Source: Ascidia mentula
Taxonomy: Eukaryota; Chordata; Ascidiacea; Phlebobranchia; Ascidiidae
Reading direction: 5' to 3'
NCBI GenBank assembly: GCA_947561715.1
Contig: OX387197.1
Location: 1,121,001 to 1,185,000, forward strand
DNA: 64,000 nucleotides
Made by a program: the position numbers and the translations under genes. The first letter of the stretch is position 1, and the number at the start of each line of letters is the position of its first letter. Positions 12,288 to 25,700 of the stretch are shown here, one piece after another. Under the pieces are notes generated by a model. It was given only the letters and a program-made list of their open reading frames with translations. It did no database searches and was not told the DNA's origin.

Positions 12288-15200
12288 TTATTCCTTTTTT
12301 TTCAACCCTTGCGAAGCTCCAAGGTCTTGCTTCAACAAACCCTTGAAAAATATTTAATCACATTTTCAAGTTTTAAACAATTTGAAAATAGTGGTTCTGT
12401 TTTTTAGAGATGATGTTTAAAATTACAAACAGCAATAGTCGCATCACTGCGACTCCGACTTGAAACCATAGCAATCAGGCATAATACATTTCAGTACTTC
12501 CAGAGTCACAGTACTGTGATGCATAACATCAGACTTTATGCATGAAAAATTCACCTCTTTGAATGCATGTAAATCTGGATGTTTTCCAAACACCTGATAA
12601 GCTCTGATTAAAATTTGTGGGTTTTCCTTTGTGAACAATTCATAGAATTTTTTCCAGTCCTTCATATCACCCAAACCAAGTTTAGATTGTACATCTTCTG
12701 GAAATGCGGTTGCCCGATTTTTCTTCAAAAGAAATTTTATTTCTTGTATACTGCAGATACTTACAAAAAAGCAACATTGCTACCATACCAGGCATATAGT
12801 GATAATAAGTTTGTATTCTCACCAAATCTTTCATGACAGCCAAGATGTCTTTTACTGAAGTGCAATTGTTTGGTCTCTCATCTGACCCAAGTATTTCTCC
12901 AAGCTCCTTCAATGTATTTCCTGTAATTTCAAACTCTGCCATTTCATCTTGGTTTCCATTGAAGCCACTCAAAATCCAGGTGGGATATTGTTCAAGGGCA
13001 CAGGTCAATGAAGCTATATCACGCTCATTTTTGAAGTAAGATCCTGGATTTCGAATTTCATCAAGAAACGGAAGGGAATCACTTTGCACAGTGGGCAAGT
13101 TTGCCTACAAATTAAACAAAACACTTTAGGCCATTCACAATTCAACTTTCAATCAAAAAGTAAGCCAGAAACAATATTATGTTTAAACTGTTTATGAAGG
13201 ATAGCACAATAGGAATGTACTGTGTGTTCCTGATGTTATTATGGACAAAGGCAATGGCCAGTTGTTTCTTGTAGTTGACAAAATAATGTGCAAACAATGC
13301 TTTTTTGTCTATTCTTATCAGTGATGAAATTTTTCAATTAGTCGTGTCATCAAAGGTTGTAATTGAGAAAACTTTGGAACTTGATTACCTGGGTTCACTT
13401 CGGCAACAAACAAAACGTTTCAAAATTCAAAAAGCAAAATTTTATCTTTCAAATTTGTTTTTATCTACATCAGCAATGTTGTTTCAGAACTCAAATTTGT
13501 CCCCACCTTTTCAAGTGTTAAAGCTGGTTGTTCACTAAAGCCAGAGCCTGAATAAATAAATAATTTAACTTAAAGACATAAAAATACCATCAAGTAACAA
13601 TATTTTGGTGCTTTTTGCAACTTGACATATTAAGACGTGTAGAAATTTATAATGTTGCAGTTATCGGAACATTGCGACTAACCTTCATTGGACCGTATCT
13701 GCAAAAACACAAATTGTTAAAACGACAAAATTTTAGATAGTTTTAAGTTGGTATCTAACTTTGCTTTGGGTTTCCTCCAAAGTTTCAATAACCATGAATA
13801 TTTTCTGTAAATAAAAAAAACAAAACAAATGAAATCAAAAGAAAAGCCCATGTTTTAATAACTGTCACCCAAATAATGAACTTCATGGTCAAAGGATTTG
13901 TTTTTGTTGTTATTATAATAGCCACTACAGTATTTAACACATTTTCCGTTCAGGCTTCAAGTATATCATTTACCGTCAGGAATTCCACTTTCTCCCTGTA
14001 GTCCCACAGCAATGGATGACACTTTACATCTTCATGACTTGGACGTTTTTCTTGATCATGTTGCAACATCCAGCAGATTAAGCTGCATGTATTAATGCTT
14101 TCCTCCAAGTCAACAATGTCTGAAATTGTTTAACAGCAGTACACAGACCATGCAAGTTTGATCAGAAGAAATTTTCCAACATGACAAAAAAATATTGAGA
14201 AACATGATCAGAACAAACAAAACTGTGTTATAGAGTATTAAAGTTTCAAGATTGGACTTTGTGAAAGTTTCAAAATTGGACCCCTTGTTACTTAATGAAA
14301 TAGCTATTTTTTAATCAGTCAGCAACATCAAATTCATGTAGAAGATTTCAGATAAAATCAGAAAACTTTATGGTTACCCGTTATTTAATTATTTGTACCT
14401 CTAAATAGACTTGACATGTCAGGTGCATGTCCTCTGGATATTTTATAATTTTGCTCAATTGAATCCTCCCCAAAAGGATGTTTTCCTATGGTTAGTACCT
14501 CGTTCAACACCAATCCAAGTGAAAATATATCAGAACTCTGCAGAGTAGACATAACTGTTCAGTCAGATATTTGTTAAATATTTTCGTTATTGTTAATATT
14601 ACTAAGTTAATTTTCAATTGAGTGATGCTGTTTTTTTTAACCTGATGAATTTTTCCTTCCACATGTAGCACTTCTTTGGGCATGTATGCATTGGTCCGCT
14701 TTGTTTTTGTGATTGAGTCTTTATTATTTGGTTTCTTTGCTAAGCCAAAATCACACAGCTTTACAATAGTGCCCTGTTCCAATCGTTTTAGTAAGAAGTT
14801 GGCGGGTTTTATGTCACGATGAACTAAAGAACAAGCATGAATTACCATGGGTAAAAGGTTACATGAAAAAATGCATTTTAAAATTGTTTTAACCTGGTTT
14901 ATTGTGTACAAAAGCTTGTGACACTTTTAACATAATTCATTCAAATATATTTATTTACCCAAACAAATGTAACAAATATAACTAAGGTAACCATAAATAG
15001 AAACACATAAATGGAGTATACCGAAACCAAGAGAGTGCAATTGATGAACTCCTTCTACCATTTGCTTTGCAACTTCCATTGGTGAAATATCAAAATATTC
15101 CAAAAAACTTTGCTGTGTTGTTTTTGCAATACAGTTTAATTCTGGAAAGTCACCAACTCTGGGAAGAGGTTTTGGCCACTTGCTCAAATCAGTCATATGG

Positions 15201-18200
15201 CATTTAACATACTGAAACACATTGAAATTTCAGATGCAAATTCAAGAAAATTCACTCAAAACAATGCTTAAAAAATTCAGTAGCCATTAGATTTTGTTCA
15301 CATTACCAACCTCCCTAACATTTCCATTGCAAAGCTCTGTGACAATTTCAAGATGTCCTGGGATTTCCTTGAAAGTAAGTTAATTGTTAACTTGCCAAAT
15401 GATAAAAAGCATGTTTTACCTGGTGTGCGATGTATCTCAGAAAGTACTTACAGTCGGACACCAAACGTAAGTTTTCCAGTTCCCTATGACTGCTAGATTT
15501 AAATTGCTTTGTGACTTTTTTCATGAATAAATTGTTCCCACTAGAGTCTTTACAGCTACACAAACAAGCCATCAACAATTTAATAACTTTCTCCACTGTA
15601 CTATTGTGATGTTGAGTACATACACCACACTCTATGTAATAAACCAATAGGAAAACACCATTTTTTGTCATTACTCACTAAAAAAGCATGTTTCCCTCTG
15701 TGCCTTCGCAGACCTTCCACTCATCTTTGTGTTCATAAAAAACTTTCTCACTTTGTTGTTCCTGAGTAAAAAGTGTTTGGGTGACTGTGACTTGTAAAGT
15801 AGCCAATCCAGTTACACATCAAGCATTGCACTGAGAATATTGTTTTGTTGCAAAAGGCACAATTTATCCTCTGGTGTACTGGTTTAGTCTTGTCCGAAAA
15901 CTAATTTAAAAGCTTTTAAGGTCTTTACTTTGGCAAGACCCACAGAAACCATTTAGGCATAAAACACGGCTTTCAATCTGAAAGAACAAGTGCCAAACCT
16001 GCTTTTTTTCATCCAACAACTTAAAGAACTCATTTATGGACTTATTAAAAAAAATTTTTTGTTCCTTCTTGACATTGAGTAGATCCTGTCCAAAGTTCAA
16101 GATATAAAATATTATTTTCATCTTGATTTAATCAATAAAATAGTTTGATAAAAATTAACATAAAATTATCTTAAGCCATTGATACAAAAATAACAACAAA
16201 AAATAATTAAGTAAGCATGTATTTTCTTACTTTTTCATTTGCTGCCAAGCTATTTTTAAGGAGTTCAATTTTTTGTCTTAGATCTTCAACAGTTTTCCCC
16301 TGGTATAATTGTAAAGTCACATAACAAAAATGCTATATCGCTTTTCTCAATGTAAATTAAAAATTTTGCTGGGATAATAATGTTTATTTTTTTACTACAA
16401 ACTTAGTAACTGAGTTTTAGTAACACATCAATTTTAACAACTGAGCACAAATTTGGTAAATCCACATGACATCACTTTTTATAAAAAAGTATTTTTAAAA
16501 TTATTTTGTGGCACACATACCAACTACGTAGGTCATACCTCTGCATATGTAACGGGTAAAGGTTTTGGATCTGATCTGCTCATGTACACTGGTACAGGAC
16601 CTTGCTGAAAAAATGCCCCATAAACAAATTGTCTGAACTCAAAGTATGTAAAGAATAATTATTGGTCGTTAAAAATGAATTTATACGACAAAAAATTTAA
16701 AGCAGAAAATACTTGAAAATAAAATATATAAAATGTAAATTTTACACTTCAATTATTAAAATCATGTCAGAAATATTTTAAAAAAAAAATAGGAACTTAA
16801 ACAACAGTTTGTGATTATTAAATAACTCGAAAAACAAAAAAAAAATATAAAAAGTTATGATGTGAAAACCTGGAATAATGAAAAGATAGAATGATTTATT
16901 AAAGTATCAGAACCACTGAATAGTCAAACAGTATCTCACTTTTTTGACAAGTTATATAAGAAAAAAAGACGTAAGTTAGGACTCATTAGGTTTACAGGCA
17001 TTGCAGCCTAGCTGGATTAGCCCCTTTTTCCTGAAAAAGTTTAAAAAAAAATCAAGCCTGTAAACCTAATGATCGCGATATGATAGCTGTGATTGCCAAG
17101 TATTGACCTGCGCAGTGGGGCAATCCTGCCAATCATGTGATTGCATGAAACAATACTGCAATGAAGTTGGGGTCATTGTTTTCATGTGTTTTAAATATGT
17201 ATATTTCACTTACAATCAGACATAGTCAGTATCACATAAGCAAAGTTACATTATAAATTAGCCACAAAACATTGCATATATTTTGTTAAAACAATGTTTG
17301 AAATACATTACGAACTTAGTTTTAAATTACTCACCGTAGAATACCGTGAAACAATTTCTCTGTACTGTCCATACCAGTTTTTCTCAAGTTTGACCTGTTT
17401 TTCTAGCTGTAATTTCTAGATTTGATGTGTACATGTTACTGCATATTTAATGGCAAATTATTCACAAACTCTAATTTCCTATGACTTACCCTCTCCATTT
17501 GATAATGCTTTTCAAATTCCTTAACTTTGTTGTGCAAAGGTCTTCCTGCTTGCTGTGAAAATTGTGCCTGTTACCTTGTTGCAGTGTATTTTTTGTTGTT
17601 TGGTAGATAGTTAGTGATGCACATACATCGCTGCACACCACACACTTTACAAATTCCAATAATCAAAATCATACTTCACTGAGTAGATCTTTCAGCTCTT
17701 TCAGCTTATTTTCCAACAAGTCCATTCGGCTGTTGAATTGTTTTAGGTCAACTGGAAGTCAAAAATGTTATTATTTCAAATTAGATTGATGAACGCTTTA
17801 AACTTGCCTTTGTTCTTTTCAAGATTTTTTAGATGAGGAAGAACGTTGCTAAAATCGTTTTTATAGTACACCTCCCCAGTGTTTAGAGTCTAAATATGGA
17901 AATGTTTTTAATTTTGTTCTGTTTTACAACTTTTGTTTGCTGTATAGTACACTACTTACACCTAATTTAGAAAAGCAAAACACTAAAAATTGAACCAATA
18001 CCAAACATGAATTGTCATTGGACATCACATTAATAACCTAATTTTGTTATTAATAATTTTATGTTTTAGCATTTGCACAACTTTTCTACCAATCACCTGC
18101 ACATAGCCAATATGAAAAACTGGTGAACTTGTTACTCTGTTTGGATCCTCAGACTCTTCCACATGTTTAGTCTTTAAATACAAAATTGTAACCAGGCTTA

Positions 18201-19031
18201 TCATAGTTATACTATTAATTTATTTTCAATGCCAATAATAGTGTTATGTCTCATTACACTGATGACCATATTCAATGCCAATTGATTTTGTAAGTACAGT
18301 TTAGAAATAAATCTATTACTTTTTGTCGTTTGCTGTCACCATCAGAAGAAATGAAGTTCTTTGCAAATGTACGATCAAGGTGAAAAAAATCTTCAATTCT
18401 CTGTTTCTGAATTAATTTTGTGATTACCAAATATGTTCACACATAAATTATTCTCCCTCAAGAAGCAATAAAAAATAGTGCAAAACAGAGTACACTTTAA
18501 AATTACTGGTATGTTCATTTAACTTCCTGACAAAAACTTCTTGGTTAAAACTTTTCAAGAACTAACCTCATATGGCTTGACCCCTTTCTCCAGAACCTCC
18601 TCAATGTTTTGCCCAAACAACGTTTTTAAATTTTCCCACTGTTGAGGAGAAACATCTATTCCGTCTTCTTGAATGATTTCAATGCTTTCGAAGCTTTCCA
18701 CATTGTCATCATGTTTTTCATTGTAGACCTGAATCTGGTCATTAATTTCTTCCAGTATTTTGTTGGAAGTGCATCCATCTCTTAATTTTTTTGCAACATT
18801 TTCATCATTAACCGCAACCGATACAACCATACTTTGGTGTGTAACATCTGCCACTGTTGCACCCCATCTTTCGAATACTCTTAACACAGTTGGCACAAAG
18901 TCTTTGTGGCTTGCTACTTTGTATAGAACATAACTGCCTAATCCAAGAATTGCAGCTGATGCAGCTACTGCAGGGCCTCCAGTAAGCTTTACATTGAGGA
19001 ACTTTAAATTAACTTCAAACTTGTCTGCCAT
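12288..19031 (-). CDS. Gene B: IRE1/RNase L-like kinase with hydrophobic, TRADD-N-like N-terminus and degenerate KEN domain
   Basis: Predicted 901 residues from 23 exons in continuous phase: 18567-19031, 18320-18406, 18097-18171, 17808-17889, 17675-17751, 17490-17567, 17335-17415, 16539-16604, 16231-16299, 15999-16085, 15679-15761, 15420-15555, 15311-15367, 15022-15211, 14642-14823, 14399-14537, 13974-14119, 13760-13804, 13683-13698, 13507-13547, 12823-13104, 12555-12722, 12288-12341. The start of exon 7 may be 17406 instead. Residues 18-40 are hydrophobic (AASAAILGLGSYVLYKVA). Residues about 45-110 (VFERWGATVADVTHQSMVVS) resemble TRADD-N-type adaptor domains (tentative). Charged, coiled-coil-prone exons fill 160-410. 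The kinase spans about 398-700: VCEGTEGNMLF, LFMKKV, VHRDIKPANFLL, DFG at 569-571, and MPKEVL at the APE site. KEN-like residues are 735-901, with K826, D827 and R831 at the catalytic Arg/Asn/His positions. Sequence and intron phases match gene A from the glycine-loop exon to the last exon, so the two are tandem duplicates. Confidence 0.87.
16984..17071. repeat. Perfect 16-bp inverted repeat in a gene B intron
   Basis: CATTAGGTTTACAGGC at 16984-16999 is the exact reverse complement of 17056-17071. The 56-bp spacer is rich in T and A runs. It lies in the intron between exons 17335-17415 and 16539-16604. It may be a small foldback element; no target duplication was identified. Confidence 0.8.
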
Positions 19032-19702
19032 AACTGCAGCCTTTTTGTCCTACAGGAATTTCATCAACTGCAATGTAAAAAGTACACGTCTTAGTTAATT
19101 GAATCTGACATAAAACTAACCATAATATGATAAATTTCTACAAATTACAATCAATTTTGCTTATATTATACCCAGGGCAAAAACATCACAAATGTGTAAT
19201 CAACATTTAAAAACTCTTTACTAAACTGACTTACACAGGGAGCCCAAAAAACGGGTACCTGGTTACACCCAGGCAACTTCGGTTCCCCACAAACCTTTCC
19301 TAATTTTAAAGATGCCTTCCACAATAAACCTATTCAAACATGCATTTGAGACTAAAAGTTTCACTACATGATCAAGATCAACTAAACACTTCATGGCATT
19401 TCAATTTTTCTCGCCTACTACACACAAAAAAATATACCAACGTTTTATTCTCTTCACAAGTCTAGTTACTCTGTCCAAAGTTACACTTTGGCAATGTCAC
19501 AGCCTCCAAGAAGCCTTTTTTAACTTTGAAATATGCTTCCTTGTTAAACTCAAACATGTTTTTGAAGATAATAGATTTTTTGATAAAATTTTAATCTTTC
19601 ATGCTAACTGCTTGTATTGGAAAATAAACCAACATTTTTCAACCACTGCTTATTAATATTTATTTTTTAAACTTTGCGCGACATTTAAAACAATTATCAT
19701 TA
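19032..19702. other. Intergenic: gene B 5' flank and USP 3' flank
   Basis: On the minus strand, TTGCAG-type and CTGTAG-type 3' splice sites lie just upstream of the gene B start, so a spliced or trans-spliced 5' leader is possible. A plus-strand open frame at 19393-19656 has no recognisable product. Confidence 0.5.
19659..19664 (-). terminator. Candidate polyadenylation signal of USP20/33
   Basis: AATAAA on the minus strand, about 39 bases beyond the USP stop codon at 19703-19705. Spacing is plausible for a short 3' UTR; not verified by cDNA. Confidence 0.55.
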
Positions 19703-22700
19703 TCACAAATCATTATCATTAATACATCTTCCATCATTCTGATAAATATTATTGTTGTTAGGAATAGCAGGTCCACCACCGTATGTATCTAGCAAGTATG
19801 TCCAAGCTTCTGATGCTATTTCGCCATAATCTCCACCTGAAGTCAACAAATATAATAAGGATACAAATCAAAGAAAGATTATCGGAGTAATTTACGTTGG
19901 TTGGTAAAAATAACAGGAAACAGGAAGCAAAGTTTGTGTAGGAATCAGTTACTGACAATGAATCACAACATTGCGTCGACTGGGATTAACAATATTATAA
20001 TAGGATTGCCATTAGATTGCGTGAGTAATATATATTGGTTGGTGGCAGGCAGAAGAAAATAGTCGTCAACAGGAAGTAGAGGTTGAACTGACAATAAATC
20101 ACAGCATTGCAACTGACATTATTATGATCAAATGCAGTGGTTGTGACACGCATAAATATGATAGTGCTCACTTTTACCTTTCTTTAGTGTAAATTTTCCA
20201 TCTCGGACAACAGCAATTGGTTGGTTGTTAATCTCACCAGGGGGTTCTGTTTTTAATAAAAGATAACATAAGCATTCCGATATAAGCATGTTGTCTACAA
20301 ATGTGCAACTCATAAACATGTGGTAACACAATGTAATTAAAAACTACAGCAAATTTACCGCAACCTTCACTGGGCTTTGCAAAAAAACACACTGATTGTT
20401 AACTTGTGGCAATTGTTTTGTCACAGGGGGTGAAGCCAGAATTGAAAACAAACCTTTTTCTTTGGCGTGAATAAAGTTTTGCCAGATTCTGAACCAGTCC
20501 ATGCTGATGTAATAGGTTGAAGTCTTCCCCAATTCCTGAGATGTTTCACTCAACTACAAAACAAAGTAACAGAATTTTAAACAAATTTATATCAAACAAA
20601 TTAAACACATTTTATTTTCAAATAAATTCCCTATAAAAAGGTGACTTTTAGCAGTATTCCAAGTACAAAACATTGTACATAATCAGCAACACCAAAATAA
20701 TGCCATTGATTAAGTAGTTATATTGCTTTCTGTAGTTAACATACCAGGATGTAAACATCTAATGAACAATCATAAATTTTTACATCACATTTGGGTTCTA
20801 CTTCACAAAACAAATTTGTTTGACTGTTAATTCACCTTCAAGTACATTTCTTTTTCGGCAAGTCTTCGTTCTTCCAATACTTTTTCTTCATGAATGCACG
20901 TCATGCATGGCTGCAGATGGGTAACAGCTGGACCACCTCCTAATCGCTCATGCATGACCCGCCATGTTTGTTCAGAAACGCAACAAACTCTTTCGCCGAC
21001 ACTCTCCACTAGGTGGGGTTTTAAATCTAATGAATATAAATCAAAATATGTCAAGCGTTGTTTAAACTAAACAGCAAACTGATACAATGCAGAAAGAAAG
21101 ACTATAATTTAAAGTTTTGCAAAATATATGTTAAAAAAGCATTAATGAAATGAAAGCAAAAAAGACACTAATAATTTACCAAACATCCATCAGTTATTAT
21201 GTTTATATTTAGGTGAAGTACAAACATGTTTTTCAGCAAATTCAGTCATTGTGTTTTATGTTCTATAGAAGAGCAAGATTACAATAACATACTTTCATGT
21301 TGACAGAGAAAATATGAATTGTCGATGGGGCCCGACTCAGCAAATGTTAGAAATTGAATCATCCATTCAACGGCCACGTAATATCGCATCAAAACTGGCT
21401 CTTTAGCTCCATCCAGTGATACAACTTGCTCACGAAACTTTCCCGCTTCTTCATCTTGTTTCCTTCATTTGTTATAAAGTTTTTATTGCATTATAATCAC
21501 ATTTAATTGATATAATAAAACATCCTGTCACCTGTAAAAGAGGACGTAAGCTTCAGCAGCAGCAACAGTCGATTGGGAAACTTCCGTCACATATTGGTCG
21601 TCAAACTCATACCACTTTCCATTCAGTGGATTCTTGCAGTATGAAGTGTAATGACCACCTAGTTGCAAAACACTTGTTTATACAATTAACAGCTTTGTCA
21701 TATGAGTTTTGTGTTGTCTTGGGTGTTACATGCAGGTAATGACTTACCAAAAATGAGTGCCAATTTTTATGTCTAATAAAATATTAGTCATTTAATTGTG
21801 TAACAACCATAATTGAATTTACCTCCAGCACCACCGTGATGAATAATTACAGAAGAAAGATCGTAAACCATGTTTTCAGACACATTGTCCTTTGCAACGT
21901 AACAGCTCAGATCAAGTCCCTGAAAATATAAATTCAAGTTAATCTTTTTTTTTGTCATAATGATTGAGTTTGAACAAGTTGCCATTAGTTATGCTGGAAG
22001 TCTGCTCACATAAATCAGTTACATTATCATGGATTTACCTGGAGGGGAAAAGTTACAGTTGATGAAATCTTTGTTGAATACGACGTTAAATATTCATGTC
22101 GAAATCGTTTCAAGTGAATGCAAAGAACTTCCGGAAGCTTCAACAATCGACAGTATTTCACGCCATTACGCAATCTGAAAGTAAAAAACAGTTTTGTTGG
22201 TTACTGAATCTTTTGTTCAACATACAGTTAATTTTACAAATTTTTGTCTTACTTTTTGCACTTTTCACAACTATACATGTTGTCTCCTTTCAGCTCATCG
22301 GCCGAGAAAAAGGCAGCGAGACAATCACTCAAGTTAACGTCAGGACCCCACAACCAACTGCGTTAAAAATACTTCGTTATAAACATGAAATACACAAACA
22401 AATATCTACTTCAAACCTCTTAAGCCAATCCCACAGGTAGTAAATCCTGGTCTGGTAACCCTCGGTGTTGGCACACGGTCCACTGGGAGGCGGTGTTGAG
22501 CTGGTCATGGGTAGAGTTGTGGTTTGTGAGAATCCGTGCAGTCGAGCTGTGTCGTCCTTACCGGGGATTGGAAGGGAAAGATCCTGAATGTGAATAAAAA
22601 TCAGTAAAATAACATTGGGTTCTTAACTTATGCCTGAACAGTTGCTTGAACGCCCACAAGAATATTTGTTTGTGAAATGTTCGGTGTCTGCAATCACGGT

Positions 22701-25700
22701 AGTGAAAATAAATTCAAAGAAGACGTTTCATGTTTTTTCGCATTTAGTTTCGCAACAATTAGGAATTCACCTGAAATGTCTCCCTCGTGTGGGAGATCGA
22801 GCAACAAGTTCGACACTGGACAGAACTTCGAATTTCCCCATCAAATATATCTGATATCACACTCTGGTATTTGTAAATCTTCTTCTTTGGTTGAGTGATT
22901 TCAGCTGGAGATCAAATATTATTCCAGATTAATATTTGGTAAATTATGTTACCAAGATTTTTTGCACACAACTGTCTAACAGAAAAACGGCATGTAGTAC
23001 ATGTTTTGAATTTAAATCCTTTATGTACACTGTAATTAATTTGTTGTCACTGCTATGCAAACAAGCAAAATATCTCAGTAACATCATCCAGAAGTTATAC
23101 GTGCCTAAAAAACCATTAATTTTGCCATTATTCAACACTCACATCTCCTAGATGTGTTGAGACCAGTTTCGATTTGTGTCGTTGATCTTGAGGATACGGT
23201 TCTCTTTCTGGTGATGGAACGCTGGTCGAATGACGGTTGTTGTGAGTTTGATGTTCCGATGGAAGGCATGGATGTACTCCGGAAGAGAGGTGAAGCAGAG
23301 GCATGGAGTTGATCCAACTCCTGATTCCACAAACATTTAGTTGAGGGAATATAAAATATTTCTTACTGCCTAAAACTAAACCCAAAAGAATATTGCAGGT
23401 AAAACCATAGGTGTCAATTTAGGCGTGACATGTCACCCTCACAAACAAACAGGGGTGACAACGTGTGTATTGTCACCCCTGGATTTCGTTTAAATTAAAA
23501 TTTATTGTCAGAAAAACGACATACATTATACTATGCGTTAAGCTAGTTTCAAACCACCTGTATTATCACCGTCACAATTATGACAAACACAAGTGTCTCA
23601 TGGATTGTTACAAAGCGTTTTCGCCTGTATTATAACAGTTGTCATAGCATAATGGTAAGAATTGGCATTGTTGTGCAGTAGATTATTATGTCATTTCATA
23701 ATTACTAAGTCTGTAATATGCCAAGTGAAACAAAAATGGGCCGCTTTCAGTAAGGGGGTCCGTAATTAAAGTGTTTAAAACTTAGTGCTACAACAACATG
23801 ATTCAGTGCAAAACAAAGTGGCACGAAACAGAATTTGCGTTGTTTGCCTATGTTTAAGGCAATACGACCGACGAAATGTTTTTGCGTGTTTCTAAAACCT
23901 GGAAATGGGTAAATCCACAACTCATGTGCAAGCCTGAGAGCCAATAAGTGTTTGTTAGCCTTAGGAAGGGAAACTGTTTCGACTTGCTAGGTTTTATCAG
24001 TAACTGTTTGGTGGCAGTAATTTAACTAACAATATCATCACTTGTTACCAAAGCTGCACTGATAAAACATCGTAACAATCTCTGCAGCCCACTAATATTC
24101 TCCATAGTAGAGTTTAAGTTACTACAGTGTAAAAGCTCCAAAACTATCCAATTAACCCAAATAATAACTGCTTCCTTTCTGCATTATGATTTTTAATCAA
24201 ACTTGCCTGTGGGAAGGTGACGTTGCTTCTCTCTATCATAGGTTGTTCTTCACTTTCACTAAATTATAAAAAATCATGGTAAGGTTTATCAAACATGAAT
24301 GTGTTGTCAGTTTACTTCAGGCATGACTGAATAAACATGTTGCTCCACAATACAATATTTTAACCAGGTTTTCACTGCAAGGTTTTCATATTTATCAACA
24401 TAAATTAAAGCAAAAAGCCACATCTGTTGGCCACTATTGTAAGGTAATGTTCAATGCATGTGTGTGTTTGTAAATTCTTGCATGGCCAAAAGCATGTCTT
24501 AAATCAGTGGTTGGCGATGTTTTTGGCACTTACTATAGATTACAACTCCCACAGCACAACTAGTTTTATCAAAATATAATAAAAGGAAAACTGTGCTCAC
24601 TCATCCATAGAAACAGAGTCAAGTTCGACAACCTCTACCTCCATGGAGTGGCAGGATTTAAAACTTTCCTCGGATGAGGTGCTGATCGTCATAGACATAG
24701 TTTCATCACCAGAGGGCAGTGGTGTTACGATTCGAGGGATTGACAAAACATTCTGTGACATAAAGAGATGCGAGCATAAGTTGTGTCTGTGTGGGCATGA
24801 ATGGAACAATATCACTATTGATTATTTAATTTTGTCACAAACATAATAATTCTAGTGTGAAGTCTAAAAATATTCTGGTCCCACAAAGAATGTTTACAGA
24901 AACCTCACAAAAAATAGTTGTATGGTTGTATAACTGATACCAATAACTTGTTAAAAGTATTGGCATTAATAAAAGTAGATTAATTACAACAAGATGAGTT
25001 TCAACTTACAGCAGCATCACCAGCTTCTTGGAACTGGGGAAGGGAGTGTGGATCATCAACTGGAACGGCAAACTTAAGTTCTTCATGAAGTCGATCCATG
25101 AAACATCGCAAAAACTCCTGTGTGTCCTGGAACAAGTTTTCACATGAAGTAGAAATAAAAATATTTATCGTAGTAATATTTTTGAAATATAGCAGGTAAT
25201 GAGCTGCACTGATGAGACTTGAATGGTTGAAACACTGCCCCTGTCTGCAGCTCACAAGCATGATGTTGTCCAAACACAGAATGTTTCACCAGATTTCTTG
25301 TACTTTGTATTAAAAAATTACCAACATAAGTCAAGAAAATTATGGGAATGTAATTTTGTTTCATGTGGTTATGGATGTGGGTTAATACAGTTGGTTTGAA
25401 TATTGACTAATTCAATGTAAATAAACACACTTGCTGTTGGTAACTACGAAACGATGAGTTGATCATTCGAAGAGTGGAGTGAACACTTGATGGTGCTACG
25501 CATGAGAATCTCTTAGGGCTCCAAAGATCGTTAACAAGCTGCACAAAAGTTAAAAAGTGTTGTGAGCATTTAACAAGTTATTGAAAACTTATTTCTTGGC
25601 ATGAATTAACAGAAACATTTGTACAACATTTAACAAAATGATATTTTTAAATCTAACAAAATTTTGGTTGTTGTTTTATAACATTTTACGAAAAACTTGA

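Noticed and set aside
12682..12823. Read-through of the KEN exon of gene B into the next frame
   Set aside because: A GTGAG donor at 12822 and an acceptor before 12722 give the conserved KEN continuation in phase; the read-through frame is not conserved.
23128..23385. Three overlapping minus-strand frames in a USP exon
   Set aside because: Only one frame (exon 23143-23320) joins its neighbours in phase; the other two are shadows.
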